From positions 682,001 to 746,000 of the forward strand of contig NZ_CP027858.1 of assembly GCF_005519465.1 (NCBI RefSeq): a stretch of 64,000 bases of DNA. Reading direction: 5' to 3'. Shown here one piece after another: positions 42,298 through 50,754 of this stretch (the first letter of the stretch is position 1; each line of letters begins with the position of its first letter). The DNA is from Streptomyces clavuligerus. Its GTDB lineage: Bacteria > Actinomycetota > Actinomycetes > Streptomycetales > Streptomycetaceae. The position numbers and the translations under genes are program-made. Below the pieces are notes generated by a model. That model was not told the DNA's origin, made no database searches, and was given only the letters and a program-made list of their open reading frames with translations.

Positions 42298-44057
42298 GCG
42301 GCCCGCCCGGCACGACGGTGCCTCTGCACCTGACCGGGCTCGCACGGCGCTTCACCCTGCCCCGGGCCCTGCGCCGCGCCGGCCTGCTGGTGGAACGCAG
42401 CGGTCTCCTCCCGGCCGTCGAGGCCGCCCTGCACCACCAGGTGGGCGCACCGCGGAAGTTCACCGCCCGGGCCCTGCTGACCGGGCTGGCGGTGCACGCG
42501 CTGCGGCTGGAGGAGATGCACCTCACCCGCATCCTCACCACTTTCGACGACCTGCCGCCGTCCGCCCGCCGTGACCTCGGCCTGAGCGGTCCGGTCACCT
42601 ACCGGATGCTGTGGCACGCCTACACCGTCCTCGTCCGCGCTCTCGACAACGGCACGCTCGCCGTCCCCCACCACCACCCCGGACACCAGGCCGGAACCGG
42701 TGCCGGTGCGGCGCCGGGCGGCCCGGGGCACTGCCCGGTGGCAGGGTGTCCGTACGAGCCGGTCACCGTGAGCACGTTCACCGGACGTCTCCTGAACGCC
42801 TCCCTCCCGGACGGGTTCTCCCTCACCGGGGCACTGGCGGTCGACTCCACCGACTTCGAGACCTGGGCCCGGCGCCGGGCCCGGTCCGGCAGGGAACCGG
42901 ATGTCGACCCCGACCACCCACCGGTCACCAAGGACACCCCCAAGCTGCGTCGCAGGTGTCCGCCGGACGACCCCGGCTATCCCCGGACCGGGCACGACGG
43001 GCGCCTGCAGCACACCATCGACCCCGACGCCCGCGAGGGCTACCGCTCCGGCACCAACGGCGCCCCCGGCAACGTGTTCTGCGGCCACGACCTCCACCTC
43101 GCCGTCCAGACCCGCGCCCGGGGCGGCGGCGAAGTCCCCTTCGTCGTCACCGCCATACACCTCGCCCCCGCCGGATCCCACAAGGGCAGGGCCGGCATCG
43201 CCCTGATCGACCAGCACCTCGCCCACCACCCCCACACCGGCGAGGTCGTCGCCGACCGCGGCTACTCCTACTGCACCCCCACCACCTGGGCCCACCCCCT
43301 GCGCCGGCGCGGCCTCGAACCCGTCCACGACCTCCACCCCAACCAGCGCGGCACCCGCCCCGGCCCCCTCACCGGCACCCTCGTCCTCGACGGCACACTC
43401 TTCACCGAGGCCCTCCCCGACCCGCTGCGGGACCTCCCCGGCTTCCCCCTCGGCATGCGCACCGCCGACAAACGAGCCCTGCGCGCCCGCTACGACCAAC
43501 GCATCCCCTACGCCTTCACCCCCCACACCCGTCCCGACACCGACGGCTACCAGCGCTTCAAAGGCCCCGCCCTCGCCGGACGCCTGCGCTGCCCCAACCA
43601 CCCCCCGTCCCTGCGGCTGCCCCACACCCGCCCCACCAGCACCTGCCACCCCGGCGACGACTGCGCCTGCGGCAAGACGGTCACCCTCCGGCCGGACGAC
43701 ATGGCCCAGGCCCGCCAGCGCACCCTCTGGGGCACCACCGCCTGGGCCGCCGACTACGGACGCCGCGCCGCCGTCGAATCCTCCAACGCCGAGATCAAAA
43801 CCCACCGCCTCCACATGGACCGCGGCTACACCCGCGTCCTGGGCACCACCAAGAACAGCATCCTCATCACCTTCGCCCTCGCCGGCCTCAACCACACCCT
43901 CCTGCGCGCCTGGCACACCAAACGCCACCAGCCCGACCCCTGGGCCACCCACGCCGCAGAACAACCCACCCAACCGAACACCCCCCGGCCGCGCACACGC
44001 GCCCGCCGCCGGAAAACCAGCATCACCGCCCTCACCACCGGCCACCCACCCGGCTGA
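42294..44057 (+). CDS. DDE transposase-like protein coupled to the recombinase-like gene
   Basis: 587 residues from GTG 42294. It shows an RNase-H-like DDE pattern: Asp in ALAVDSTDFETW (about 184), Asp in EVVADRGYSY (about 321) and Glu in AAVESSNAEIKTH (about 494). Cys-containing inserts (CGHDLHLAV, CHPGDDCACGKT) may bind zinc. It resembles IS1182/IS5-like transposases but is longer and ends in a basic tail. No terminal inverted repeats were seen at its edges, so it may be domesticated or part of a larger element. It lies between the recombinase-like gene and tRNA-Leu. Confidence 0.65.
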   Translation: MSGPPGTTVPLHLTGLARRFTLPRALRRAGLLVERSGLLPAVEAALHHQVGAPRKFTARALLTGLAVHALRLEEMHLTRILTTFDDLPPSARRDLGLSGPVTYRMLWHAYTVLVRALDNGTLAVPHHHPGHQAGTGAGAAPGGPGHCPVAGCPYEPVTVSTFTGRLLNASLPDGFSLTGALAVDSTDFETWARRRARSGREPDVDPDHPPVTKDTPKLRRRCPPDDPGYPRTGHDGRLQHTIDPDAREGYRSGTNGAPGNVFCGHDLHLAVQTRARGGGEVPFVVTAIHLAPAGSHKGRAGIALIDQHLAHHPHTGEVVADRGYSYCTPTTWAHPLRRRGLEPVHDLHPNQRGTRPGPLTGTLVLDGTLFTEALPDPLRDLPGFPLGMRTADKRALRARYDQRIPYAFTPHTRPDTDGYQRFKGPALAGRLRCPNHPPSLRLPHTRPTSTCHPGDDCACGKTVTLRPDDMAQARQRTLWGTTAWAADYGRRAAVESSNAEIKTHRLHMDRGYTRVLGTTKNSILITFALAGLNHTLLRAWHTKRHQPDPWATHAAEQPTQPNTPRPRTRARRRKTSITALTTGHPPG

Positions 44058-44257
44058 CACCCCCACCAGGCCCGCACCACCACACACCCCCGGCACCACC
44101 GACGACCCCGCCACGCCCCCGCACACACCCGGCCGAACACGCGGCAGCCCCAGGCAACCCGGTCATCAGACCAGCGACAAAGCAATCAACACACGGAAGC
44201 CCGACCACCGGGCCCACCCGCACACCCACACCGAACAAGATCCCGAAAACACAAAAA

Positions 44258-44290
44258 ACTCTCAGCACGGACGAGTCCGTACTGAGAGTT
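44258..44290 (-). terminator. Rho-independent terminator downstream of tRNA-Leu
   Basis: AACTCTCAGCACGGAC pairs with GTCCGTACTGAGAGTT with one mismatch. On the minus strand TTTTTTGTGTTTT follows. It lies 40 bases after the tRNA 3' end. Confidence 0.88.
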
Positions 44291-44330
44291 ATGTGAACCT
44301 GACCTGGGCATTTCTGTGAAATACCCCTGG

Positions 44331-44415
44331 TGTCCGAGGGGGGACTTGAACCCCCACGCCCGATAAAGGGCACTAGCACCTCAAGCTAGCGCGTCTGCCA
44401 TTCCGCCACCCGGAC
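44331..44415 (-). tRNA. tRNA-Leu (anticodon GAG)
   Basis: 85-base class II tRNA. The acceptor stem GTCCGGG pairs with CTCGGAC, followed by discriminator A. The D arm is TGGCGGAATGGCAGACGCG. The anticodon stem GCTAGC/GCTAGT holds loop TTGAGGT (anticodon GAG). There is a long variable arm (GCCCTTTATCGGGC), and the T arm is GGGGGTTCAAGTCCCCC. CCA is not encoded. Its 3' end faces the recombinase/transposase-like genes, a common integration arrangement. Confidence 0.96.
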
Positions 44416-44519
44416 CAGGTGACCGCCTTGGTTTCCCTCGGCGACATGGACAACAATACCAGGGGTTCGAGGTGCCTCTCACCCACATATGCCGTGGTCA
44501 GCGCGGGGGTGCCGCCCGT

Positions 44520-44555
44520 GGGCGCGGGGGCGACCGGGTGGCCGCCCCCGCGCCC
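44520..44555. terminator. 13-bp hairpin ending the Ebo-type operon
   Basis: GGGCGCGGGGGCG (44520-44532) pairs perfectly with CGCCCCCGCGCCC (44543-44555), about 40 bases after the stop at 44593. Confidence 0.8.
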
Positions 44556-44592
44556 GCAGCACGGGTGTGCTCCGCCGTGCGACCGGTGAGTG

Positions 44593-45711
44593 TCAGCAGT
44601 CCTCGCGGAGCCCGTGGAGATGAGCGCTGGACTTACGGGCGAACGTGAACGACTCGGCCGGGTTGTCGTGCTCCACCTGCCAGTGGTGATCGCGGCGCCC
44701 GCCCTGGGTGCGGCCCACGGCGGAGAGGAAACGGCGGTAGTCGATGTCACCGTCGCCGACGTCCGTCATCCGGTAGCCGTCGCGGGCGGACTCGTCCCGT
44801 GCGCCGTCCTTCACATGGAAGAGCGGATAGCGGTCCGGCTGCCGGAGCACATAGCGCAAGGGGTCGAAGGGGGCGGGCGTCCCGTCGGGGCGCCTGCTGA
44901 AGCGGTGCCGGCCCACCTGGGCCCAGTAGATGTCCATCTCCAGGAAGACCAGGTCGGGGTCGGTCTCGGCGAGCAGGACGTCATAGAGTCGCACCCGGGG
45001 GCGGTCCGTGGCGAAGGAGAACTCCTCGGCGTGGTTGTGCTGGTAGAACCGCATGCCACGGCGCCGGGCGGCCTCGCCGTAGGTGTTGAAGTCCTCGGCC
45101 GCGCGCTTCCAGGCGTCGACGGTGGCGCCGTAACGGAAGGGCGGGGACGGGGTGCCGATGTGCTTGAGGCCCAGTTCCTGGGCGTCGTCGAGGACCCGTT
45201 CCAGGTTCTGGGCGAAGGTGTAGGCATGCGGGTCGGTGGACCAGTAGCCGACATGGCTGCCGATCGGGTGGAGGCCGTGGTCGCGGGCGAGCCCGCGGAG
45301 TTGCTTGAGGGTGATCGCACCGGCACCGCCCTGCGTGTAGCCGGCGAACTCGATCTCGTCGTAGCCCTGGCGCGCCAGCTCGGCGAAGACCGGGGCGAAG
45401 CCGAGAGTGACGACCTTGTCACGCAGGGAGTAGAGCTGGATGCCGAGACGGCCCGGTGGGAGGACGGGGCGTCCGCTCCCCCCGCCCTGCCCGGACTCCG
45501 GGGCCAGGGCCGGGGCCGGGCCGCCGCCGGGCGCCGGCCGGGGAACACCACCGGGGGACGGGGCCGGTCCCGCGGGCCCGGCCGCCTGCGCGGGCCCGGC
45601 CGCCGCACCGAGCAGCGCCGCCGCCGCACCGCCCGCCGCGACCCCGAGCATGCCCCGGCGGCTCAGTCTGTGGACAAGTTCCGGGTCGGTCTCCTTGCCG
45701 AAGAGGCTCAT
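44593..45711 (-). CDS. Tat-exported xylose-isomerase-like TIM-barrel protein
   Basis: 372 residues. A twin-arginine signal (SRRGMLGVAAGGAAAALLGAAA) and a ~50-residue Pro/Gly/Ala-rich linker precede a sugar-phosphate isomerase/epimerase-type TIM barrel (about 95-370). Likely metal ligands are Glu in YDEIEFAG, Glu/Asp in VFLEMDIYWAQ, His in LFHVKDGA and Asp in GDGDIDYRRFL. Folded export with a metal cofactor is consistent with Tat. GGAG precedes the ATG, 34 bases after the phosphodiesterase stop, so it is the last gene of the operon. Substrate unknown. Confidence 0.82.
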   Translation of the reverse strand: MSLFGKETDPELVHRLSRRGMLGVAAGGAAAALLGAAAGPAQAAGPAGPAPSPGGVPRPAPGGGPAPALAPESGQGGGSGRPVLPPGRLGIQLYSLRDKVVTLGFAPVFAELARQGYDEIEFAGYTQGGAGAITLKQLRGLARDHGLHPIGSHVGYWSTDPHAYTFAQNLERVLDDAQELGLKHIGTPSPPFRYGATVDAWKRAAEDFNTYGEAARRRGMRFYQHNHAEEFSFATDRPRVRLYDVLLAETDPDLVFLEMDIYWAQVGRHRFSRRPDGTPAPFDPLRYVLRQPDRYPLFHVKDGARDESARDGYRMTDVGDGDIDYRRFLSAVGRTQGGRRDHHWQVEHDNPAESFTFARKSSAHLHGLREDC

Positions 45712-45745
45712 TGTGGATAACTCCTCGATGTCGGTGGTCTGTGAT

Positions 45746-47179
45746 TCAGTGGAGACCTGCCAGCCGGAGCAGCAGAGCTTTCACATCGGTGGCCGCGACA
45801 CGGCCGTCCACAGCGCGGGGGGTGGAGCAGAGGATGAGCGGACCTTCGTCGTCACTCGGAGGCAGGCGGCCATGGCTGCCGCGAATAGGCGCCGGGTCCA
45901 GGGGGACCACGGCCATCCGGTAGCGCATGCCGAGTTTCTTGCGGGCGAGCGCGGTGGCCGCCCTGAGCCGCACATAGGGGTCCTGCGGGTCCATGAACAG
46001 CTCGACGGGGTCGTAGCCGGGTTTCCGGTGGATCTCGACCAGCCGGGCGAAGTCGGGGGCCCGTGCGTCGTCGAGCCAGTAGTAGTAGGTGAACCAGGCA
46101 TCGGGTTCCGCGACGGCGACCAGTTCGCCGGAGCGGGGGTGGTCCAGGCCCTCCGCCTTCTTGCCCGCGTCGTCCAGGAGCCGTTCGACGCCGGGCAGAT
46201 CGGCCAGGGCCGCGCGGACGGCGGGCAGATCCCCGGGGCGGCGGACATACACATGGGCGATCTGGTGATCGGCGACGGCGAAGGCCCGTGAGGCCATCGG
46301 GTCCAGGTACTCCATGCCGTCCTGGGTGTGCACCTCAAGGAATCCGGCACGGCGCAGGGCCCGGTTGATGTCGACGGGGCGGCTGACCCGGGTGATGCCG
46401 TACTCGGAGAGGACGACGACGGTCCGGCCCTCGCGCCGGGCGTCGTCGAGCAGCGGGGCCATGGCTGTGTCCAGTTCGGCGGCGGCGCGGTGCGCGCGCG
46501 GGTCGTCGGGGCCGTGGCGCTGGAGGTCGTAGTCGAGATGAGGGAGGTAGCACAGGGCCAGATCGGGGCGGTGCGCGCTCAGGATGTGCCGGGTCGCGTC
46601 GACGATCCACCGGCTGGAGACGAGGTCCGCGCCCGGTCCCCAGAAGTGGAAGAGGGGGAAGGTACCGAAGCGCCGGGTCAGTTCGCCGTGCAGTGCGGGA
46701 GGGCGGGTGTAGCAGTCGGGTTCCTTGCGCCCGTCCGCGTAGTACACCGGCCGGGGGGTGACGGTGATGTCGGTGTCCGCGCCCATCGCGTACCACCAGC
46801 AGATGTTCGCCACCGTGTACCCGGGGTGGGCGCGCCGGGCCGCGTCCCACAGCTTGTCGCCCGCGACCAGGCCGTTGTGCTGCCGCCACAGCAGGACGTC
46901 GCCCAGCTCGCGGAAGTACCAGCCATTGCCGACGACGCCGTGCCCGGCGGGGAGCACACCGGTGAGAAAGGTGGACTGCGCGGCGCAGGTCACGGCGGGC
47001 AGCACGGTCCCGAGCGGGGCCTGCGAGCCGGACGCGGCCAGAGCCCGGAGACGGGGCATGTGTCCGAGGAGACGGGGGGTGAGGCCGACAACGTCGAGGA
47101 CGAGGAGAGGGGTGGGTGAGGGCGGGGCGGGGCGGGGGGAGGGGGGAGGGGGCCCCGGAGAGGGAGCGGGGTCGGTCAT
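45746..47179 (-). CDS. Nucleotide pyrophosphatase/phosphodiesterase-like protein (Ebo-cluster type)
   Basis: 477 residues, alkaline-phosphatase superfamily. The metal/nucleophile region reads VLPAVTCAAQSTFLTG (Thr nucleophile). It is followed by GHGVVGNGWYF, LCYLPHLDYDLQRHGPDD and VVVLSEYGITRV, the usual two-metal site. A Pro-rich N-terminus (about 20 residues) has no signal peptide. The same family occurs in Ebo gene clusters (EboF-like). The ATG overlaps the EboE stop (ATGA). It probably hydrolyses a phosphodiester or nucleotide-linked intermediate; the substrate is unknown. Confidence 0.8.
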   Translation of the reverse strand: MTDPAPSPGPPPPSPRPAPPSPTPLLVLDVVGLTPRLLGHMPRLRALAASGSQAPLGTVLPAVTCAAQSTFLTGVLPAGHGVVGNGWYFRELGDVLLWRQHNGLVAGDKLWDAARRAHPGYTVANICWWYAMGADTDITVTPRPVYYADGRKEPDCYTRPPALHGELTRRFGTFPLFHFWGPGADLVSSRWIVDATRHILSAHRPDLALCYLPHLDYDLQRHGPDDPRAHRAAAELDTAMAPLLDDARREGRTVVVLSEYGITRVSRPVDINRALRRAGFLEVHTQDGMEYLDPMASRAFAVADHQIAHVYVRRPGDLPAVRAALADLPGVERLLDDAGKKAEGLDHPRSGELVAVAEPDAWFTYYYWLDDARAPDFARLVEIHRKPGYDPVELFMDPQDPYVRLRAATALARKKLGMRYRMAVVPLDPAPIRGSHGRLPPSDDEGPLILCSTPRAVDGRVAATDVKALLLRLAGLH

Positions 47180-48345
47180 GGCAGCTCCTTCAGCCCGAGG
47201 TCCGTCAGCAGTTCCCGCGCCAGCGTCAGTTCCGCGGCGATGCCCTCGGCGAGCTGGGTGCGGTTGCGGGGGCGCAGTGCGGGTGGGAGGGCCTGCCAGG
47301 TGTAGGTCTCGACCTCCAGGTGGCGGGTGAGGGGTGCGGGGCCGCCGACGAGGTGGGTGAGGGTTTCCCGGAGGACGGGGAGGGTGGAGGTGAGGGGTGG
47401 GGCGGGCGGGGTGTGCAGGGGGACGTGGAAGTGGGCGCGCCAGGGGCGGCTGTCGGGGAGTGCCGTTCCGGTGAGGGCTTCGGGGAGGTCGTCGGTGCCG
47501 CGGAGTCCGGTGGCGGTGCGGGTGCGGGTCTGGTGGAGGAAGCGGGGTTCGGCGAAGGCGGCGAGGGCGGCGCGTACGTCGGGGAGGTGGGGTTCCTCGG
47601 CGTGGAGGGCAGCGGAGAGCTGTGCTTTGGGGATGGGGACGCGGGCCTGGGTGAGGGCGGTGAGGGCGGGTCCGGGGTCTTCGAAGGAGGTGGCGAGGTG
47701 GCAGGTGTCGATGCAGACGCCGATGCGGTCGGAGGCGAGGGCGGTGAGGGGGGCGAGGGCGTCGGCGGTGGTTTCGACGGCGCAGCCGGGTTCGGGTTCG
47801 AGGGCGACGCGGATGGTTTTCCCGGTGAGCTGTTCGAGGGCGGCGAGCCGTTCGGCGAGGGTGGTGAGGGCGGTGTGGGCGGTCGCGGCGGCGGTGGGGC
47901 CGTGTCGGGTGCGCCAGGCGAGGGGGAGGGTGGAGATGGTGCCTTCGGTGACGTCGTCGGGGAGGAGTCCGGCGAGGAGGCGGGCGAGGGCGGTGGTGTG
48001 GGCGAGGCGTTCGGGTTCGCTCCAGTCGGGCCGGTAGACGCGGTGTTTGACCTCATCGGCGCCGAATCCTTCGTAGGGGAAGCCGTTGAGGGTGACGACT
48101 TCGAGTCCTCTGCGGTCGAGTTCGCGGCGGAGGCCGCGCAGGGCGGCGGGGTCGGTGGTGAGGGCGCGGGCGGCGTCCTTGGCGAGCCAGAGTCCGATGC
48201 CGAGCCGGTCGCGGCCGAGGCGTCTGCGGACGGGTTCGCAGTGGTCGCGCAATTGGGCGAGGACACCGTCGAGGGTTTCGGCGGGGTGGACGTTGGTGCA
48301 GTAGGCGAGGTGGACCGTGGTGCCGTCGGGGTGGCGGAAGCGCAT
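47176..48345 (-). CDS. eboE: EboE-type TIM-barrel metabolite-traffic protein
   Basis: 389 residues, a xylose-isomerase-like TIM barrel of the EboE family: LAYCTNVHPAETLDGVLAQL, LGIGLWLA, VVTLNGFPYEGFGADEVKHR, VALEPEPGCAVET, IGVCIDTCHLATSFE and HFHVPLH. In cyanobacteria the Ebo cluster is needed to move a scytonemin precursor to the periplasm; EboE's own reaction is not known. I use ATG 48345 (GAGGGG seven bases upstream). ATG 48360, overlapping the TatD stop, would add five residues. Confidence 0.85.
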   Translation of the reverse strand: MRFRHPDGTTVHLAYCTNVHPAETLDGVLAQLRDHCEPVRRRLGRDRLGIGLWLAKDAARALTTDPAALRGLRRELDRRGLEVVTLNGFPYEGFGADEVKHRVYRPDWSEPERLAHTTALARLLAGLLPDDVTEGTISTLPLAWRTRHGPTAAATAHTALTTLAERLAALEQLTGKTIRVALEPEPGCAVETTADALAPLTALASDRIGVCIDTCHLATSFEDPGPALTALTQARVPIPKAQLSAALHAEEPHLPDVRAALAAFAEPRFLHQTRTRTATGLRGTDDLPEALTGTALPDSRPWRAHFHVPLHTPPAPPLTSTLPVLRETLTHLVGGPAPLTRHLEVETYTWQALPPALRPRNRTQLAEGIAAELTLARELLTDLGLKELP

Positions 48346-48356
48346 CCGTCGTCCCC

Positions 48357-49217
48357 TCATTCCCCGCCGCGCCGGATGGAGTTGCCTTCGTGGAGGGGCG
48401 CGGTGGCGGTGTCGGGGGGCGGGGTGTCGAGGTGCAGCCGTCCGCTGAGTCCGTAGAAGGCGACGGGGTTGCGCCACAGGACCTGGTCGATGTCGTCGTC
48501 GGTGAATCCGGCGGCGAGCATGGCGTCGCCGACGGCGCGGGTCTTGAGGGGGTCGCTCCTCCCCCAGTCGGCGGCGGAGTTGACGAGGATCTTCCCGGTG
48601 CCCCAGGTACGGAGGAGGGCGACCATCCGGTGCTCGTCCATCTTGGTGTCGGGGTAGATGGAGAAGCCGAGCCAGCAGCCGCTGTCAGTGGCCTCCTTTA
48701 CGGTGGTCTCGTTGAGGTGGTCGAGGAGGATGCGTTCCGGGGGGAGCGCGGATTCGCGGACGACGTCGAGGGTGCGGCGGAGTCCGGCGAGTTTGTCGCG
48801 GTGGGGGGTGTGGACGAGGGCGGGGAGTCCGTGGTCGGCGGCGAGTTGGAGCTGGGTGGCGAGGGCGGTGTCCTCGGCGGGGGTCATGGAGTCGTAGCCG
48901 ATCTCGCCGACGGCGACGACGGAGTCCTTGACGAGGTAGCGGGGCAGGTCGTCGAGGACGGGGACGCAGCGGGGGTCGTTGGCCTCTTTGGGGTTGAGGG
49001 CGATGGTGCAGTGGTGGGCGATGCCGTACTGGGCGGCGCGGAAGGGTTCCCAGCCGAGGAGGGCGTCGAAGTAGTCGTGGAAGCTGCCGGTCGAGGTGCG
49101 GGGTTGGCCGAGCCAGAAGGAGGGTTCGACGAGGGCGCGGACCCCGGCGGTGTACATGGCCTGGTAGTCGTCGGTGGTGCGGGAGGTCATATGGATGTGG
49201 GGATCGAAGATGCGCAT
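48357..49217 (-). CDS. eboB: EboB-type TatD-family metal hydrolase
   Basis: 286 residues, amidohydrolase-like. Metal ligands are visible: HxH in FDPHIHMTS, Glu in AVGEIGYD, His in ALVHTPHRD, His in ILLDHLNET and Asp in NSAADWGRSD. The TatD family includes DNases, but EboB members are thought to act on a metabolite. ATG 49217 overlaps the EboA stop (ATGA), with GAGGAG upstream. Confidence 0.87.
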   Translation of the reverse strand: MRIFDPHIHMTSRTTDDYQAMYTAGVRALVEPSFWLGQPRTSTGSFHDYFDALLGWEPFRAAQYGIAHHCTIALNPKEANDPRCVPVLDDLPRYLVKDSVVAVGEIGYDSMTPAEDTALATQLQLAADHGLPALVHTPHRDKLAGLRRTLDVVRESALPPERILLDHLNETTVKEATDSGCWLGFSIYPDTKMDEHRMVALLRTWGTGKILVNSAADWGRSDPLKTRAVGDAMLAAGFTDDDIDQVLWRNPVAFYGLSGRLHLDTPPPDTATAPLHEGNSIRRGGE

Positions 49218-49837
49218 CAGGACTCCTCGGACGGTTCGTCTGTCAGGGTCAGTACGCGAAGGAGGTCGTGCGGTACGGGGCGGCCTGCGGCGGTGCGTTC
49301 GTCGGCGTAGTCGGTGAGCATCCGGGCGAGTTCGCGGTCGCCGCGGGCGCGGTGTCCGAGCCCGGCGACGGTGTCGGTGGGGACGCCGGTGAAGAGGCAT
49401 TTGAGGACGGCGTGCCGCCAGGGGTGGGCGTCGAGGTGGCGTGCGGCGTAGGGGCCGACGGCGGCGGCGATGAGCCGGGTGTCGTTGCTGCGCAGGGCGT
49501 CTTCGACGAGTGGCAGGGCGGCTTCGGGCGGGGTGAGGCGGTCGAGGTGGGGAAGGGCGAGGAGGACGGCGCGGCGTTCGTCGGCGGTGCCGTGGTGGTA
49601 GAGGCGGCCGAGGGTGGGGGCGTCGGGTCGTGCCTCGGTGAGGAGCAGGGTGCGGACGGCGTCGGCGTGCTGGTGGCCGCAGTGGCGTCCGGCGGCGGCG
49701 AAGCGGAGTTCCCAGGGGTCGGTGCCGCCGGTGGCGTGGGGTGCTGCGGCTGCCGCGGCTTCGGTGAGCGCGTGGTCGAGCCAGGTGCGGGCGGGAGGGT
49801 CGAGCAGGGCGTGGAGTTCTTGGCGGGTGGGGGTCAT
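49217..49837 (-). CDS. eboA: EboA-domain protein
   Basis: 206 residues, all-helical. EboA-type sequence: ELHALLDPPARTWLDHAL, FAAAGRHCGHQHADAVRTLL, LGRLYHHGTADERRAVLLAL, DTRLIAAAVGPYAARHLDAH and WRHAVLKCLFTGVP. The fold resembles helical repeats. No catalytic residues are known; it may be a scaffold. The start overlaps the upstream isomerase stop (ATGA). Confidence 0.87.
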   Translation of the reverse strand: MTPTRQELHALLDPPARTWLDHALTEAAAAAAPHATGGTDPWELRFAAAGRHCGHQHADAVRTLLLTEARPDAPTLGRLYHHGTADERRAVLLALPHLDRLTPPEAALPLVEDALRSNDTRLIAAAVGPYAARHLDAHPWRHAVLKCLFTGVPTDTVAGLGHRARGDRELARMLTDYADERTAAGRPVPHDLLRVLTLTDEPSEES

Positions 49838-50754
49838 GCCGGTGCTCCGGGGGTGCGGCCGGTGGGGTCGGTCGGGCCGGGAGGGCGGGCGGCGGAGGCG
49901 GCGGCGGCGCGGAGGAAGGGGAGGGAGGTGCGGGCGAGTTCGGGTCCGGCGTGGGAGTGGCGGGGCAGTTCGACGACGGTGAGGCCCTGGTAGCCGGTGT
50001 CGGCGAGGGCGGTGAGTACGGGCGGGAAGTCGATCTCCCCGTCGCCGAGGGGGAGGTGTTCGTGGATGCCCCGGCGCATGTCCTCGATCTGGACGTGGCG
50101 CAGCCAGGGGGCGGCTTCGCGGACGCAGTCGGCGGGGGGCCGGTCCTCCAGGCACTGGCAGTGTCCGATGTCGAGGGTGAGGCCGAGGGGCGGGGGGTCG
50201 CCGAGGAGGCCGCGGAGGTGGTGGAAGTCGGCGAGGGTGGCGAGGAGGTGGCCGGGTTCGGGTTCGACGGCGAGGGGGATGCCGGTGGTCTCGGCTGTGC
50301 CCAGGACGGGGGTGAGGGTGTCGGTGAGGCGTTTCCAGGCGGTGTCGGGGTCGGTGCCCGGGGGGGTGGTGCCGCTGAAGCAGTGGACGGCGTGGGCGCC
50401 GAGGTCGGCGGCGATGTGGAGGGCGGTGGTGAGGAGGGCGGCCCGGGTGGCGCGGGCGTCGGGGTCGGGGTCGAGCAGGGAGGGGCCGTGTTTGTGCCGG
50501 GGGTCGAGGATGTAGCGGGCGCCGGTCTCGATGGTGACGTCGAGTCCCAGCCGGTCGAGGAGGGTGGCGGTGTGCCGGGTGCGCCGGGCGAGGTCGGGGG
50601 CGAGGGGGTCGAGGTGCATGTGGTCGAGGGTGAGTCCGACGCCGTCGTAGCCGAGGTCGGCGAGGAGGGTGAGGGCGTCGTCGAGGCGGAGGTCGGTGAG
50701 GCCGTTGGTGCCGTAGCCGAGGCGGAGGGTCCCGGTGGTGGCGGGGGTGGTCAT
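49834..50754 (-). CDS. Sugar-phosphate isomerase/epimerase-like TIM barrel (Ebo cluster)
   Basis: 306 residues, xylose-isomerase-like TIM barrel: LGYDGVGLTLDHMHLDPLAP, AHAVHCFSGTTPPG, AVEPEPGHLL, GLTLDIGHCQCLE, HVQIEDMRRGIHEHLPLGDG and GLTVVELPRH. The HEH and GDG pieces are typical metal and phosphate elements. ATG 50754 overlaps the prenyltransferase stop. One of three TIM-barrel isomerase-like proteins in the operon. Likely acts on the cyclitol or sugar phosphate made by the inositol-phosphate synthase. Confidence 0.83.
   Translation of the reverse strand: MTTPATTGTLRLGYGTNGLTDLRLDDALTLLADLGYDGVGLTLDHMHLDPLAPDLARRTRHTATLLDRLGLDVTIETGARYILDPRHKHGPSLLDPDPDARATRAALLTTALHIAADLGAHAVHCFSGTTPPGTDPDTAWKRLTDTLTPVLGTAETTGIPLAVEPEPGHLLATLADFHHLRGLLGDPPPLGLTLDIGHCQCLEDRPPADCVREAAPWLRHVQIEDMRRGIHEHLPLGDGEIDFPPVLTALADTGYQGLTVVELPRHSHAGPELARTSLPFLRAAAASAARPPGPTDPTGRTPGAPA

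Noticed and set aside
44258..44290. Hairpin near tRNA-Leu as an attachment-site duplication
   Set aside because: It is a plain terminator with a T-run on the minus strand; no second copy of the tRNA 3' end was found in the window.
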